Shown here piece by piece: positions 46,961-55,663 of a stretch of DNA of 64,000 bases. A program made the translations under genes and the position numbers. The stretch lies in NCBI GenBank assembly GCA_000583135.1, contig JFBG01000012.1:20162-84161 (forward strand), written 5' to 3'. A model generated the notes under the pieces. The model did no database searches. It was given only the letters and a program-made list of their open reading frames with translations, and was not told where the DNA came from. The stretch is from Thioalkalivibrio sp. HK1. Lineage in GTDB: Bacteria > Pseudomonadota > Gammaproteobacteria > HK1. How positions within the stretch are numbered: position 1 is the stretch's first letter; each line of letters begins with the position of its first letter.

Positions 46961-47484
46961 CGGCCCTCACCTCTCATCTTATGGCTTCGACGACTCGACT
47001 CGAACGCTACATACGGATGATCTTCGGGTATCGCTCGATTTTATCTTGCGGCGATATTTCGATGCCATGGCGAGTGCCTTCGGGCGACGGCGATCTCAAG
47101 AGGTCATCGAACTCGCGCAGCGATCGACATCCGAACGACTCCGAGCCCGACCCGGCGATCGATCCCCGACAAGCCCGTCGATCCTGCCCCTCGCCCTCAA
47201 GGATAAAGCCCTTCGCCGCCGACGGAGCCCTCTGATCTTGACCACGGGTCCCGCCAAGAAAATGACCCGCTGGATCCAAGATGCGGATCCCGTCTCGAAT
47301 GTGCCTACTTGTAAAGTGCCCAAGGCAGGCGGCGCCGCAAACGGGACGCCGGAAAGATACCGTAAGGATATTATCCGACAATGCCTTTGGAAGGGATGCG
47401 AATTTCCATCCGAAAAGGATTGTTCGCCGTGCGATTCGATAAATGCAATTTGACATCGATAGCCGTTATTTTGTACCTTCTCCT
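46961..47484. other. Region of about 520 bp between the M24 gene and the cobalamin riboswitch
   Basis: The flanking units are divergent, so it holds both promoters. A TTGACA hexamer at 47450-47455 lies about 35 bp before the riboswitch and could be the -35 box of the btuB transcript. Open frames in this stretch have no recognisable similarity. Confidence 0.55.
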
Positions 47485-47755
47485 AAGTGCGCAAGGTGTC
47501 CCGATCGGCATTTCGCCGTAGGGATGAAACGGGAAGCCGGTGCGAACCCTCGAACGATCCATCGAGGATTCAATGCCGGCGCTGCCCCCGCAACGGTAGG
47601 CGAGTTGCCAAGACCGCATCCGAAAAGCATCCTTCGAACGATCTTTTCGAGCCACTTCGCATCCTTTGAGATCAGCCGGCGGTATCGTCGGCAAGGCGAG
47701 GGAAGGCGCGGATTCTTGAAGCCGAGAGTAAAGATATTCGGTTCGCTCGCAAGCC
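47485..47755 (+). ncRNA. Cobalamin riboswitch (AdoCbl aptamer) upstream of btuB
   Basis: The B12-box core GCTGCCCCCGCAACGGTAG is at 47581-47599, preceded by GAAGCCGGTGCGAA (47533-47546), the conserved 5' part of the aptamer. Downstream come AAGACCGCATCCGAAA, GCCACTT (usually GCCACTG) and the GGGAAGGC element near 47700, in the order seen in alphaproteobacterial cobalamin aptamers. Boundaries are approximate. About 200 nt follow before the btuB start, room for an expression platform. High B12 is expected to repress btuB and possibly the genes after it. Confidence 0.9.
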
Positions 47756-47958
47756 CGGAGACCGGCCCGGCGCCAACATCGATCGGCATCGCGGAGGGCG
47801 ATGCGGTGGATGCGCCTTCTCGGGCTTGATTGACCGAAAAAAGCGCAGCGCCTCGTCTTATCGCCACACCCTCGATCCTCCTTCGCTTCGCCGATCGTCA
47901 TCACGATACCGGCCACCGCTTTCGCGTGGGGCGAAAAGCACCAGGAGATCCTCGGCGC

Positions 47959-49905
47959 ATGCGCAATGCACAACCCTTCGTTCACCATCGATCCCGCACA
48001 CAACCTCGTCAATCCGCTGCGATGGGATCCGCTCCCGCAATCCCGCAGGCGTTCCGATCGACCGCCACAATCCTTCGCCCGCTCATCGCTCGACTCGGCC
48101 TCGTTTCGGCGATCATCGCCCATGGCTTGATCATCCGCAATGCAATCGCCCAAAACGACATGGCGCTCGACGATACCGCCACGCTCGAAACTCTGGTGGT
48201 CACCGCCTCGCGGGTGGCCCAAACCGCGGATGAATCGCTGGCGCCGGTGAGCGTCATCACCCGCGAGGATATCGATCGCTTGCAGCCCGCTTCCTTGACG
48301 GATCTGCTTCGCACCCAAGCGGGAATCACCATCGTCAACCAAGGCGGATGCGGCAAGCTGAGCACGCTTTTCATGCGCGGGGCGGAATCGGATCAGGTGC
48401 TGATACTGATCGATGGCGTCAAGGCGGGCTCGAATACGAGCGGGCTCTTTCGCTTCGAGTTCTTCCCCTTGGAAATGATCGAGCGCATCGAGGTAGTCCG
48501 AGGTGCGAAAGGGAGTCTTTACGGCTCGGATGCCATCGGCGGAGTGGTGCAAATATTCACCCGCGACATCGCCGGCGAAAGCGCGAAATCGAGGGTGCGG
48601 GTCAGCGCCGGCAGCCGAGGGAGCGTCGGGGCGGGAGTCAATCTCTCGCTCGCCGGGGAACGAGGCTGGATCGGCATCGCCGGCAGCAGCGACCGCGAAG
48701 ACGGATTCGATGCCAATGTCAACACCGCCGCCGAAAACGAGCCCGATAAGGATGGCTGCGAAAACAACGCCCTCGCCTTGCGCGGCGGATACGAGATCGG
48801 CGGCGGCTACGAACTCGGCGCGAGCGTCATGTACAACGACGGGGAATCGGAATTCGACGGGAGTTTCCAAGACCGCACGAAAATCGAACGCCTTTCGGGA
48901 ACTCTGAGCATCGAGGGGCACAACCTGCAAATCCGTATCGGCCATCGAGAAGAGGACGACGATAGCTTCAAAGGCGAGCGATTCACCGGCGAGTTCATCA
49001 GCCGGCGCAACGAGATCGGCGCTCAGTACACCGCCGAGACCGAGAATCACGGCGATATCGTCTATGGTTTCGACTATCGGCGAGACAGTGTGGATACAAC
49101 CACCGCATACACCGTCGATAATCGCGATAACAAGGCCCTCTACCTGCAATGGCTCGGCGATCGGGAGAATCTCGATTGGCAGGCGACCTATCGATGGGAC
49201 GATAACGAGCAATTCGGCGGTGTCGGCACCGGCAATGTCGGCGCCGGTTGGCAATTATCCGATGACATGCGTTTGACCGCCTCTTGGGGGACGGCTTTCA
49301 GGGCCCCGACCTTCAACGATCTCTACTACCCCGGATATGCGAATCCCGACCTCGATCCCGAGGAATCCGAAGCCTTCAATATCGGCTTGGCCGGAGATAT
49401 CGACACCCTGTCATGGTCGGCCAACTACTTCCACCGGAGTGTCGACCGGCTCATCGCTTCTTCCGCTGCCAACGACTACATCCCGCAAAATATCGAAAAA
49501 GCCGGGATCCAAGGCTTGGAGTTGACGCTCGACGGAAATCTTTCCGAGACCGTCTTCGCCGCCGCGCTGACATTGATCGATGCCCGCGATCTCGAACGGG
49601 ATCGCCGACTCCCCCGCCGCCCTCGGAATTCCTTTCGTTTGGATATCGACCGACAGCTGACCTCGCACCTCGGCATCGGCGGCACTTGGAGGCTCGAAGG
49701 CGAGCGTCATGAATATCCTTTCGGGGGCGGGACAACGGTGCTCGGCGGCTTCGGGACCCTCGATCTGCGCGCCTCGTACTCGCCGGCGAAGCGTTGGGAG
49801 ATCGCGGCCAAGATCGAAAACGCCACCGATAAAAAATACATGACGGCCGAGAACTACAACCAGCCCGGTTTCGGCCTCTTCATGACCCTTCGCTATCTCC
49901 CGTGA
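47959..49905 (+). CDS. btuB: TonB-dependent outer membrane cobalamin receptor BtuB
   Basis: 648 residues from ATG 47959, which has AGGAG 11 bp upstream; ATG 48022 would shorten the n-region of the signal peptide and give 627. The hydrophobic segment ends at IIRNAIAQ before NDMALDD. The TonB box region ETLVVTAS, the plug (LLRTQAGITIVNQGG, FMRGAESDQVLILIDGVKAG, VVRGAKGSLYGSDAIGGVVQ) and a beta barrel ending in FMTLRYLP with C-terminal aromatic pattern are all present. The riboswitch directly upstream makes B12 the likely cargo. Confidence 0.92.
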   Translation: MRNAQPFVHHRSRTQPRQSAAMGSAPAIPQAFRSTATILRPLIARLGLVSAIIAHGLIIRNAIAQNDMALDDTATLETLVVTASRVAQTADESLAPVSVITREDIDRLQPASLTDLLRTQAGITIVNQGGCGKLSTLFMRGAESDQVLILIDGVKAGSNTSGLFRFEFFPLEMIERIEVVRGAKGSLYGSDAIGGVVQIFTRDIAGESAKSRVRVSAGSRGSVGAGVNLSLAGERGWIGIAGSSDREDGFDANVNTAAENEPDKDGCENNALALRGGYEIGGGYELGASVMYNDGESEFDGSFQDRTKIERLSGTLSIEGHNLQIRIGHREEDDDSFKGERFTGEFISRRNEIGAQYTAETENHGDIVYGFDYRRDSVDTTTAYTVDNRDNKALYLQWLGDRENLDWQATYRWDDNEQFGGVGTGNVGAGWQLSDDMRLTASWGTAFRAPTFNDLYYPGYANPDLDPEESEAFNIGLAGDIDTLSWSANYFHRSVDRLIASSAANDYIPQNIEKAGIQGLELTLDGNLSETVFAAALTLIDARDLERDRRLPRRPRNSFRLDIDRQLTSHLGIGGTWRLEGERHEYPFGGGTTVLGGFGTLDLRASYSPAKRWEIAAKIENATDKKYMTAENYNQPGFGLFMTLRYLP

Positions 49906-49954
49906 TCCTCGGCAGGCCCGGCCTCGATCGCGACCACAAGGGATCGAAGATCCG

Positions 49955-50845
49955 ATGAATCGACGGGGATCGATGATCGGCTCGATCGAAAAAATCCTTC
50001 GGATCGCTGCGGTCGGGTTCATCGCCGCCGGATGTCTTGCGATGGACGCCGGCGCCGCAACCGAGACCGGAACCCAAGACATCGGAAAACCGTCGCGCAT
50101 CGTCAGCGTCGATTTTTGCGCCGATCAATTCGTTCTCGAATTGGCGGATCGGCGGCGTATCCTCGCCCTTTCTCCCGATGCGAGGCGATCCTTTTCCTAC
50201 TTGCGCAAGAAGGCTCAAGACCTGCCCTCGATCCGCCCGCGAGCGGAGAATCTGATCATCGAAGGCGCCGATCTCGTGGTGCGCTCCTACGGCGGCGGAC
50301 CGAATCTCGGCAAGTTGCTGGCAAAAGCGCAAGTGGGGATGCTGCAGGTGGGGTGGGCGCAAGATCTCGAAGATATCAAGACCGTCGTCCGCGCGATGGC
50401 GAAGGGCTTGGGGGAACCTGAGCGAGGCGAGGCCCTCGTAGGGCGGATGGAAGCCCGGATCGAGGCCATCGCGCAAAGGGTGGCTGCGGTGCGAAAGTCG
50501 AGAACACCGCCGAGTGCGCTTTATACCACCCCCTCGGGCACCACCACCGGCCCCGGATCGCTGGTGCACGAACTCATGGTCGCCGCGGGCTTTTCGAATT
50601 TCGAGGCCCGCCCGGGGTGGCGTCCCCTGCCGCTGGAGCGCATGGCCTACGAAAGACCCGATCGGGTGATCGCAGCCTTCTTCGACAAGCCCGGAAGCGA
50701 ACTCGAGCGCTGGAGTCCGATGCGTCATTCGGTGGCGAGCAAGAGTCTGGGAGCGCTGCCGCTGACCCGACTCCCGGGCGCCTATCTCGCCTGCGGGGGA
50801 TGGTTCGTGCTCGATGCCCTCGAGACTTTGGCACCGAGAGACTGA
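49955..50845 (+). CDS. Periplasmic metal-chelate/cobalamin-binding protein (BtuF/FepB fold)
   Basis: 296 residues. A signal sequence (IAAVGFIAAGCLAMDAGAA) has a possible lipobox AAGC or a normal cleavage site at DAGAA. SRIVSVDFCADQFVLELADR and PRAENLIIEGADLVVRSYGG are the two lobes of the helical-backbone binding protein fold of BtuF. It probably receives B12 from BtuB. No btuC or btuD gene is nearby, so its inner-membrane partner must be elsewhere. Iron-siderophore or nickel-chelate binding is an alternative, worth noting because nickel-pincer genes follow. Confidence 0.82.
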   Translation: MNRRGSMIGSIEKILRIAAVGFIAAGCLAMDAGAATETGTQDIGKPSRIVSVDFCADQFVLELADRRRILALSPDARRSFSYLRKKAQDLPSIRPRAENLIIEGADLVVRSYGGGPNLGKLLAKAQVGMLQVGWAQDLEDIKTVVRAMAKGLGEPERGEALVGRMEARIEAIAQRVAAVRKSRTPPSALYTTPSGTTTGPGSLVHELMVAAGFSNFEARPGWRPLPLERMAYERPDRVIAAFFDKPGSELERWSPMRHSVASKSLGALPLTRLPGAYLACGGWFVLDALETLAPRD

Positions 50846-50954
50846 AAAAGATTTATAAATCGCATCGAGAAGGTTTTTTTGCGGGCGATCTCGATGAAAG
50901 ACGAATATGAGCCTTTCCATCGACCGCCCTTTCGAAACGATCCCGGGATGGCCC

Positions 50955-52205
50955 ATGCATATACAGCTCGATCCCGTCGGCGGTATCGCCGGGGATATGT
51001 TCGCCGCCGCGGTATTGGACGCTTGGCCCGATCGGGAAGCGGCGCTGATCGAGGACTTGTCTCGATGCGATTTTGACCGGATCTTCGGCATCGCTCGGAT
51101 CGACCATGCCGACCATGCGCTCACCGGGTCGCGCTTCGAGGTGAAAAAGGCAGCACCCGAGCACGAACACGCCCACCGAAGCGGATCCGACGGGGATCGC
51201 CATCATCATGATCCCCATCACCCCCATCATCGTTATCGCGATATTCGCGATCTGCTAAGGCGAGCCGATCTGGATGCCAAGACCAAAGATCGAGCCCTCG
51301 ATATCCTGTCGAGGCTTGCGCTGGCGGAATCGAGCGTTCATGGAATGCCCGTCGAGGAGGTCGGCTTTCACGAAGTCGGGGCCTTCGATTCCATCGCCGA
51401 TATCGTCAGCGCGGCGTGGTTGATCGAACGCTTGGATGCGAGTTGGTCTTGCGCTGCGCTTCCGCTCGGCAGCGGCCGCGTGCAAAGCGCCCACGGGCTG
51501 CTGCCGATCCCCGCCCCGGCGACGGTCGAGCTATTGAAGGGAATGCCGGTGGTTCAAGATGCGCATCGAGGGGAGCGCATCACTCCCACCGGGGCGGCGA
51601 TCATCGCCCATCTGGCCCCGGATTTCTCGCCCTTGCATGCTGAAATGCGCCTGCTGCGAAGCGGCATCGGCTTCGGCACCGCCGTCCTGCCGGGGATGAG
51701 CAATATCCTGCGCCTGCTCGCATTCGCCCCCCTCGATCGAAATCATGGCGAGCACCATGCCGGGCGACACGAGCGGATCGCGGTTCACGAATTCGAGGTC
51801 GACGATCAAAGCGGAGAAGACCTCGCCGTGGCGCTGGATCGACTGCGGGCCATCGAGGGAGTTTTGGATGTATCCTGCCATGCCATGCAAGGCAAGAAGG
51901 CTCGGATATCGATCCATATCCGCCTGTTGAGCCGCATCGACGCCGTCGATGAGGTACTGGCGGGCTGCTTCGAGCAGACCACCACCTTGGGCGTTCGCTG
52001 GTACGAGGTCAATCGCCGGGTCTTGGCGCGCACGCAAAACAAGGTCGATGCCGCCGACCGCTCGATCCGCATCAAAAAGGCCGTTCGTCCCGGCGGCATT
52101 TCGACCGTCAAGGCCGAGATCGACGATCTCGCGCAAACCCCGGGCGGCCATGCACACAGAGAAGGGCTGCGACGGGAGGTCGAGGGCGAGGGATACGAGT
52201 CCTAA
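50955..52205 (+). CDS. larC: Nickel-pincer cofactor nickel insertase LarC
   Basis: 416 residues from ATG 50955, where the protein starts MHIQLDPVGGIAGDM as in the family; ATG 50907 would add 16. VGFHEVGAFDSIADIV and GRVQSAHGLLPIPAPATVEL are LarC motifs. A His-rich insert (about residues 75-97, HEHAH to HHPHHRYRD) probably stores or binds nickel. LarC is a CTP-dependent nickel inserter making the NPN cofactor used by lactate racemase-like enzymes. It is followed by larE and larB. Confidence 0.92.
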   Translation: MHIQLDPVGGIAGDMFAAAVLDAWPDREAALIEDLSRCDFDRIFGIARIDHADHALTGSRFEVKKAAPEHEHAHRSGSDGDRHHHDPHHPHHRYRDIRDLLRRADLDAKTKDRALDILSRLALAESSVHGMPVEEVGFHEVGAFDSIADIVSAAWLIERLDASWSCAALPLGSGRVQSAHGLLPIPAPATVELLKGMPVVQDAHRGERITPTGAAIIAHLAPDFSPLHAEMRLLRSGIGFGTAVLPGMSNILRLLAFAPLDRNHGEHHAGRHERIAVHEFEVDDQSGEDLAVALDRLRAIEGVLDVSCHAMQGKKARISIHIRLLSRIDAVDEVLAGCFEQTTTLGVRWYEVNRRVLARTQNKVDAADRSIRIKKAVRPGGISTVKAEIDDLAQTPGGHAHREGLRREVEGEGYES

Positions 52206-52277
52206 GATCATCGACGATAGCAGGGCCATCCATCAGCGCCGACGAGCAAGGCCGACGAGAAAAGGAAGAATCGAACG

Positions 52278-53162
52278 ATGCGAGAAATACCGCAAAGCCG
52301 CACCCGCATCGAGGCCTTCGAGCGCATCTCGGAATGGATGATGCAAGCCGGGCGGCTCGTGGTGGCTGCAAGCGGCGGAGTGGACAGCATGACCCTTGCG
52401 GTGATCGCCCATCGCCTTTCGAGGCGAACGCCGACCATCTGCCATGCCATCTCCCCCGCCGTGCCCGCCGAGGCCACCGCCCGGGTGCGACGCTATGCGA
52501 TGCGCGAGAACTGGCATCTTCGCTGCCTCGATGCGGGCGAGATGAACGATGCCCGCTACCTCGCCAATCCCGTCAACCGCTGCTATTACTGCAAGACGAA
52601 TCTTTACGCTGCGATCGCCCCGATGGCCGAGGATGCGATCATCGTCTCCGGCGCCAACCTCGACGATCTCGATGATTTTCGCCCGGGCCTCGGGGCCGCC
52701 GCCCAAGTCGGTGCCCGCCATCCTTGGATCGAGTGCGAGGTCGATAAACAGGCGGTGCGAGCGATCGCCGCCGATCTCGGCCTTGACGATCTCGCCGAGC
52801 TCCCCGCCGGCCCCTGTCTATCGAGCCGGATCGAGACCGGCATCGCCATCGACCCCCGAACCCTCTTGGCCATCAACGACTGCGAGGGTCTGGTGCGAAA
52901 GGCGACCGGCGCCGATATCGTGCGCTGTCGTATCCGGCGAGATGCGGTGGTCATCGAGATCGATGCCGATACCCTGGCCGCTCTTTCCCCGGCGCAGCGC
53001 GAATCCTGCGTGGGCACGATCACCGAAACCCTGCATTCGAAGATCGGATTGTCACTCCCGGGGCGCTTGGCCCCCTATCGAATGGGAAGCGCATTCCTCC
53101 AAGGCGGATCGAGCGCCGAAGCGCACGAGCAAAATGCACGGATATTGGATCCCGGATCATGA
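52278..53162 (+). CDS. larE: ATP-dependent sulfur transferase LarE (nickel-pincer cofactor)
   Basis: 294 residues. PP-loop SGGVDS is at 32-37, NPVNRCYYCKTNLY and SGANLDDLDDFRPGL follow, and PCLSSRIETG holds the Cys that donates sulfur in sacrificial-type LarE. AAGGAAG precedes the ATG. It adenylates the cofactor precursor made by LarB and installs its two thiocarboxylates. It overlaps larB by 4 bp (ATGA). Confidence 0.92.
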   Translation: MREIPQSRTRIEAFERISEWMMQAGRLVVAASGGVDSMTLAVIAHRLSRRTPTICHAISPAVPAEATARVRRYAMRENWHLRCLDAGEMNDARYLANPVNRCYYCKTNLYAAIAPMAEDAIIVSGANLDDLDDFRPGLGAAAQVGARHPWIECEVDKQAVRAIAADLGLDDLAELPAGPCLSSRIETGIAIDPRTLLAINDCEGLVRKATGADIVRCRIRRDAVVIEIDADTLAALSPAQRESCVGTITETLHSKIGLSLPGRLAPYRMGSAFLQGGSSAEAHEQNARILDPGS

Positions 53163-53896
53163 AGGACAAGGCCGTCTCGCCCCCCGAAGAGGTCGTGCTC
53201 GACGATGCCCGATTGCAACGCATCGGCCTTGACGAGGCGATCTACTGTCAGGGCAAGTCGCCGGCGCAAACGGATTCCATCTTGGCTGCGAGCATCCGCA
53301 ACCGAACGCCGCGGCTGCTGACCCGACTCGATGGCAAGTCCTTCGAAGCCTTGGATGCCGATCACCGATCCCGCCTCGACTACGACCCCGTCTCTTGCAC
53401 CGCGATCCTGGCATTCGACCGAAAACCCGATCCGGGATCCGATCTCGGATCCGATGCCGCCGCTTCGAAGGAAAGGGCCCAAGTGACGGTGGCCAGCGCC
53501 GGCACCTCGGACATCCCCGCGGCCAAGGAGGCCGTTCGCACCCTCGCCTATTACAAAGAGGCGGTGCAGGAGATCCACGATATCGGCGTTGCCGGACTAT
53601 GGCGACTGCTCGATCGCCTCGACGATATCCGCTCGACCCCGGTGGTCATCGCCGCTGCGGGAATGGAGGCATCGTTGCCGAGCGTTCTCGGCGGACAAGT
53701 ACCCGGACTCGTCATCGCCCTTCCGACCTCCAACGGCTACGGTATTTCCGCCGGCGGTCGCGTGGCCCTCGAAGCGGCGCTGTCCAGTTGCGCCCCGGGG
53801 CTGGCGGTGGTCAATATCGATAACGGCTACGGCGCCGCCTGCCTTGCCCTGCGGGCATTGAGGATCGCAAGAGCGCCCTCGCATTGCCTCTATTGA
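53159..53896 (+). CDS. larB: NaAD carboxylase/hydrolase LarB (nickel-pincer cofactor)
   Basis: 245 residues. The C-terminal PurE-like domain has TVASAGTSDIPAAKEAVRTL, AAAGMEASLPSVLGG and SSCAPGLAVVNIDNGYGA with the conserved Cys. LarB carboxylates nicotinic acid adenine dinucleotide and cleaves it, the first step of NPN synthesis. It is translationally coupled to larE. No larA homologue, the known cofactor user, occurs in the window. Confidence 0.92.
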   Translation: MKDKAVSPPEEVVLDDARLQRIGLDEAIYCQGKSPAQTDSILAASIRNRTPRLLTRLDGKSFEALDADHRSRLDYDPVSCTAILAFDRKPDPGSDLGSDAAASKERAQVTVASAGTSDIPAAKEAVRTLAYYKEAVQEIHDIGVAGLWRLLDRLDDIRSTPVVIAAAGMEASLPSVLGGQVPGLVIALPTSNGYGISAGGRVALEAALSSCAPGLAVVNIDNGYGAACLALRALRIARAPSHCLY

Positions 53897-54360
53897 GAAT
53901 CATTGGGAATCGCTTGCGAGACGATCACCGAAGCGATTCGAGTGCAGGCGAGATGATGAAGAGGGGATATCGAATCGTGCGCCGGTCGAATCTTCCAGCC
54001 CGATCCCTCGAGCGGGAATTCAAGCGGGAATTCGATCGATGATTCGAACGGAAATTCAAAGCGCGACTATTCGAAGCGGGAAAAAGAAATCCCTCTTTTT
54101 CGAATCGAAAAGGCAAGTCTTGCGATTTTCAAAAAATCGAAAAAGGGATTGATGAAAAAAGGGTATCTTGTAAAAACACCCTCTCGAACATCGAAAAAAT
54201 CTTCGGGGGCAAACGAAGCCGCCCGGCCGACGATGCGACGATGCCCGGTCTTGGCCTGCGGGCTTTTTTCGAATGCATCTTATCCTTTTGGGGGCGATCG
54301 AGATTCGATCGATGAATCCTTGAATGCCCGGATCGATCGCGAAAAGGAAAGGAAATCAAA
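53897..54360. other. 464-bp region with hairpins and short repeats between larB and the alcohol dehydrogenase
   Basis: A hairpin with stem GAATCGCTT and AAGCGATTC lies at 53907-53939, just after larB; no T-run follows. Two 12-bp units of the type GCGGGAATTCAA lie at about 54012-54035. A larger imperfect inverted repeat, AATCCCTCTTTTTCGA and TCGAAAAAGGGATT, spans 54089-54150 around a second small hairpin. The region is AT-rich. No coding ORF is convincing. It likely contains the end of the lar transcript and the promoter of the next gene. Confidence 0.55.
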
Positions 54361-55437
54361 GTGAAAGCCGCCGTCTGCCGTCATTTCGCCCAGCCTTTGG
54401 CCATCGAGGATGTCTCCATCGGCGCCCCCGGAGCGGGAGAGGTCAAAGTCCGGGTGGTCGCCTGCGCGATCTGCCAAAGCGATATCCACTTCATCGACGG
54501 GGCTTGGAACAGCACGCTGCCTGCGGTCTGCGGGCACGAGGCGTCCGGCGTGGTCGAGGCGATCGGCCCCGGAGTCTCATCCGTCGCCGAGGGGGATCAT
54601 GTGGTGATCACCTTGATCCGATCCTGCGGACGATGCCATCACTGCTTGGCGGGGATGAGGCCGCTTTGCGAGGGGGCGTTTCCTCCGGGCGATGAAAAAA
54701 TCTCCGATACGAAGGGAGCGGCCATCTTCCAAGGGCTTCGCACCGCCGCTTTTGCCGAGTATGTGGTGGTGGATGCATCGCAGGTCGTGGCGATCCCGCC
54801 AGAGGTTCCCTTGGACAGCGCGGCCCTGATCGCCTGCGGTGTCGTCACCGGGGTCGGGGCGGTAAGCCGGAACGCCTCGGTCGAAGAGGGCGACAGCGCG
54901 GTGATCATCGGAACCGGCGGGGTGGGCATCAACAGCGTGCAAGGCGCTCGATTGGAAAAAGCGCATCCGATCATCGCCGTCGATATCAACGAACGAAAGC
55001 TGCAGGCGGCTTTGGATTTCGGAGCCGACCATGCCATCGACCCGAAAAAGACGGATGTCCGCGAGGCGGTGCTCTCGTTGACCGCCGGGCGGGGAGCGGA
55101 TCATGTCTTCATCAGCGTCGGATCGGCCGAAGCGGTCGAACTAGGGCTCGGCCTGCTGCGTCGAGGCGGGGCCTTGATCATCGCCGGAATGCCACCGAGC
55201 GGGGTCCGAGCCGGTTTCGACCTGACCGACTTCGTCGATTCCGGTCGGCGGATCATCGGCAGCAAAATGGGCTCGACCCATCCTCAAAGAGATATCCCCG
55301 AACTGGTATCGCTTTACCTCGAGGGCCGGTTGATGCTCGACGAACTCATCAGCGGCCGCTATCCCCTCGATCGCATCAACGAGGCCATCGATTCTTCGAA
55401 GGGCGGGGATGCACTGCGCAATATCATCGTCTTTTGA
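54361..55437 (+). CDS. Zinc-dependent MDR alcohol dehydrogenase
   Basis: 358 residues. Catalytic zinc ligands are the Cys in ACAICQSDIH and GHEASG; the structural-zinc Cys are in RSCGRCHHCLAGMRPLC. The NAD motif is GTGGVGINSVQGA, and VDIN at the end of the second Rossmann strand favours NAD. It resembles class III/ S-(hydroxymethyl)-type or long-chain dehydrogenases (AdhC-like). Its start is GTG 54361, with AAGGAAAGGA upstream. It is a single-gene unit and converges with the acyl-CoA synthetase. Its substrate is not evident. Confidence 0.88.
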   Translation: MKAAVCRHFAQPLAIEDVSIGAPGAGEVKVRVVACAICQSDIHFIDGAWNSTLPAVCGHEASGVVEAIGPGVSSVAEGDHVVITLIRSCGRCHHCLAGMRPLCEGAFPPGDEKISDTKGAAIFQGLRTAAFAEYVVVDASQVVAIPPEVPLDSAALIACGVVTGVGAVSRNASVEEGDSAVIIGTGGVGINSVQGARLEKAHPIIAVDINERKLQAALDFGADHAIDPKKTDVREAVLSLTAGRGADHVFISVGSAEAVELGLGLLRRGGALIIAGMPPSGVRAGFDLTDFVDSGRRIIGSKMGSTHPQRDIPELVSLYLEGRLMLDELISGRYPLDRINEAIDSSKGGDALRNIIVF

Positions 55438-55663
55438 CAAGAGCGCCCCTTTCCACGAAACGACATCCCCGGGGGATCGAGTTCCACACACATCGAGTTC
55501 CTAGAAGATAGCGCTCGAAGACGAATCGACAACGCCTCCTGACCGGAGCGAGGGAACCCCCGCAAAAGACGCATCGAGGGATCGTTGTCTTGGATCTGCG
55601 AAAGGGATCGCTCGATGCCTTTTTATATAGCGGCCAACCCCATATCCGCCGACGAGCCCTCTT

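Noticed and set aside
47371..49254. 627-codon minus-strand open frame
   Set aside because: It runs across the cobalamin riboswitch and antisense to btuB; no family features.
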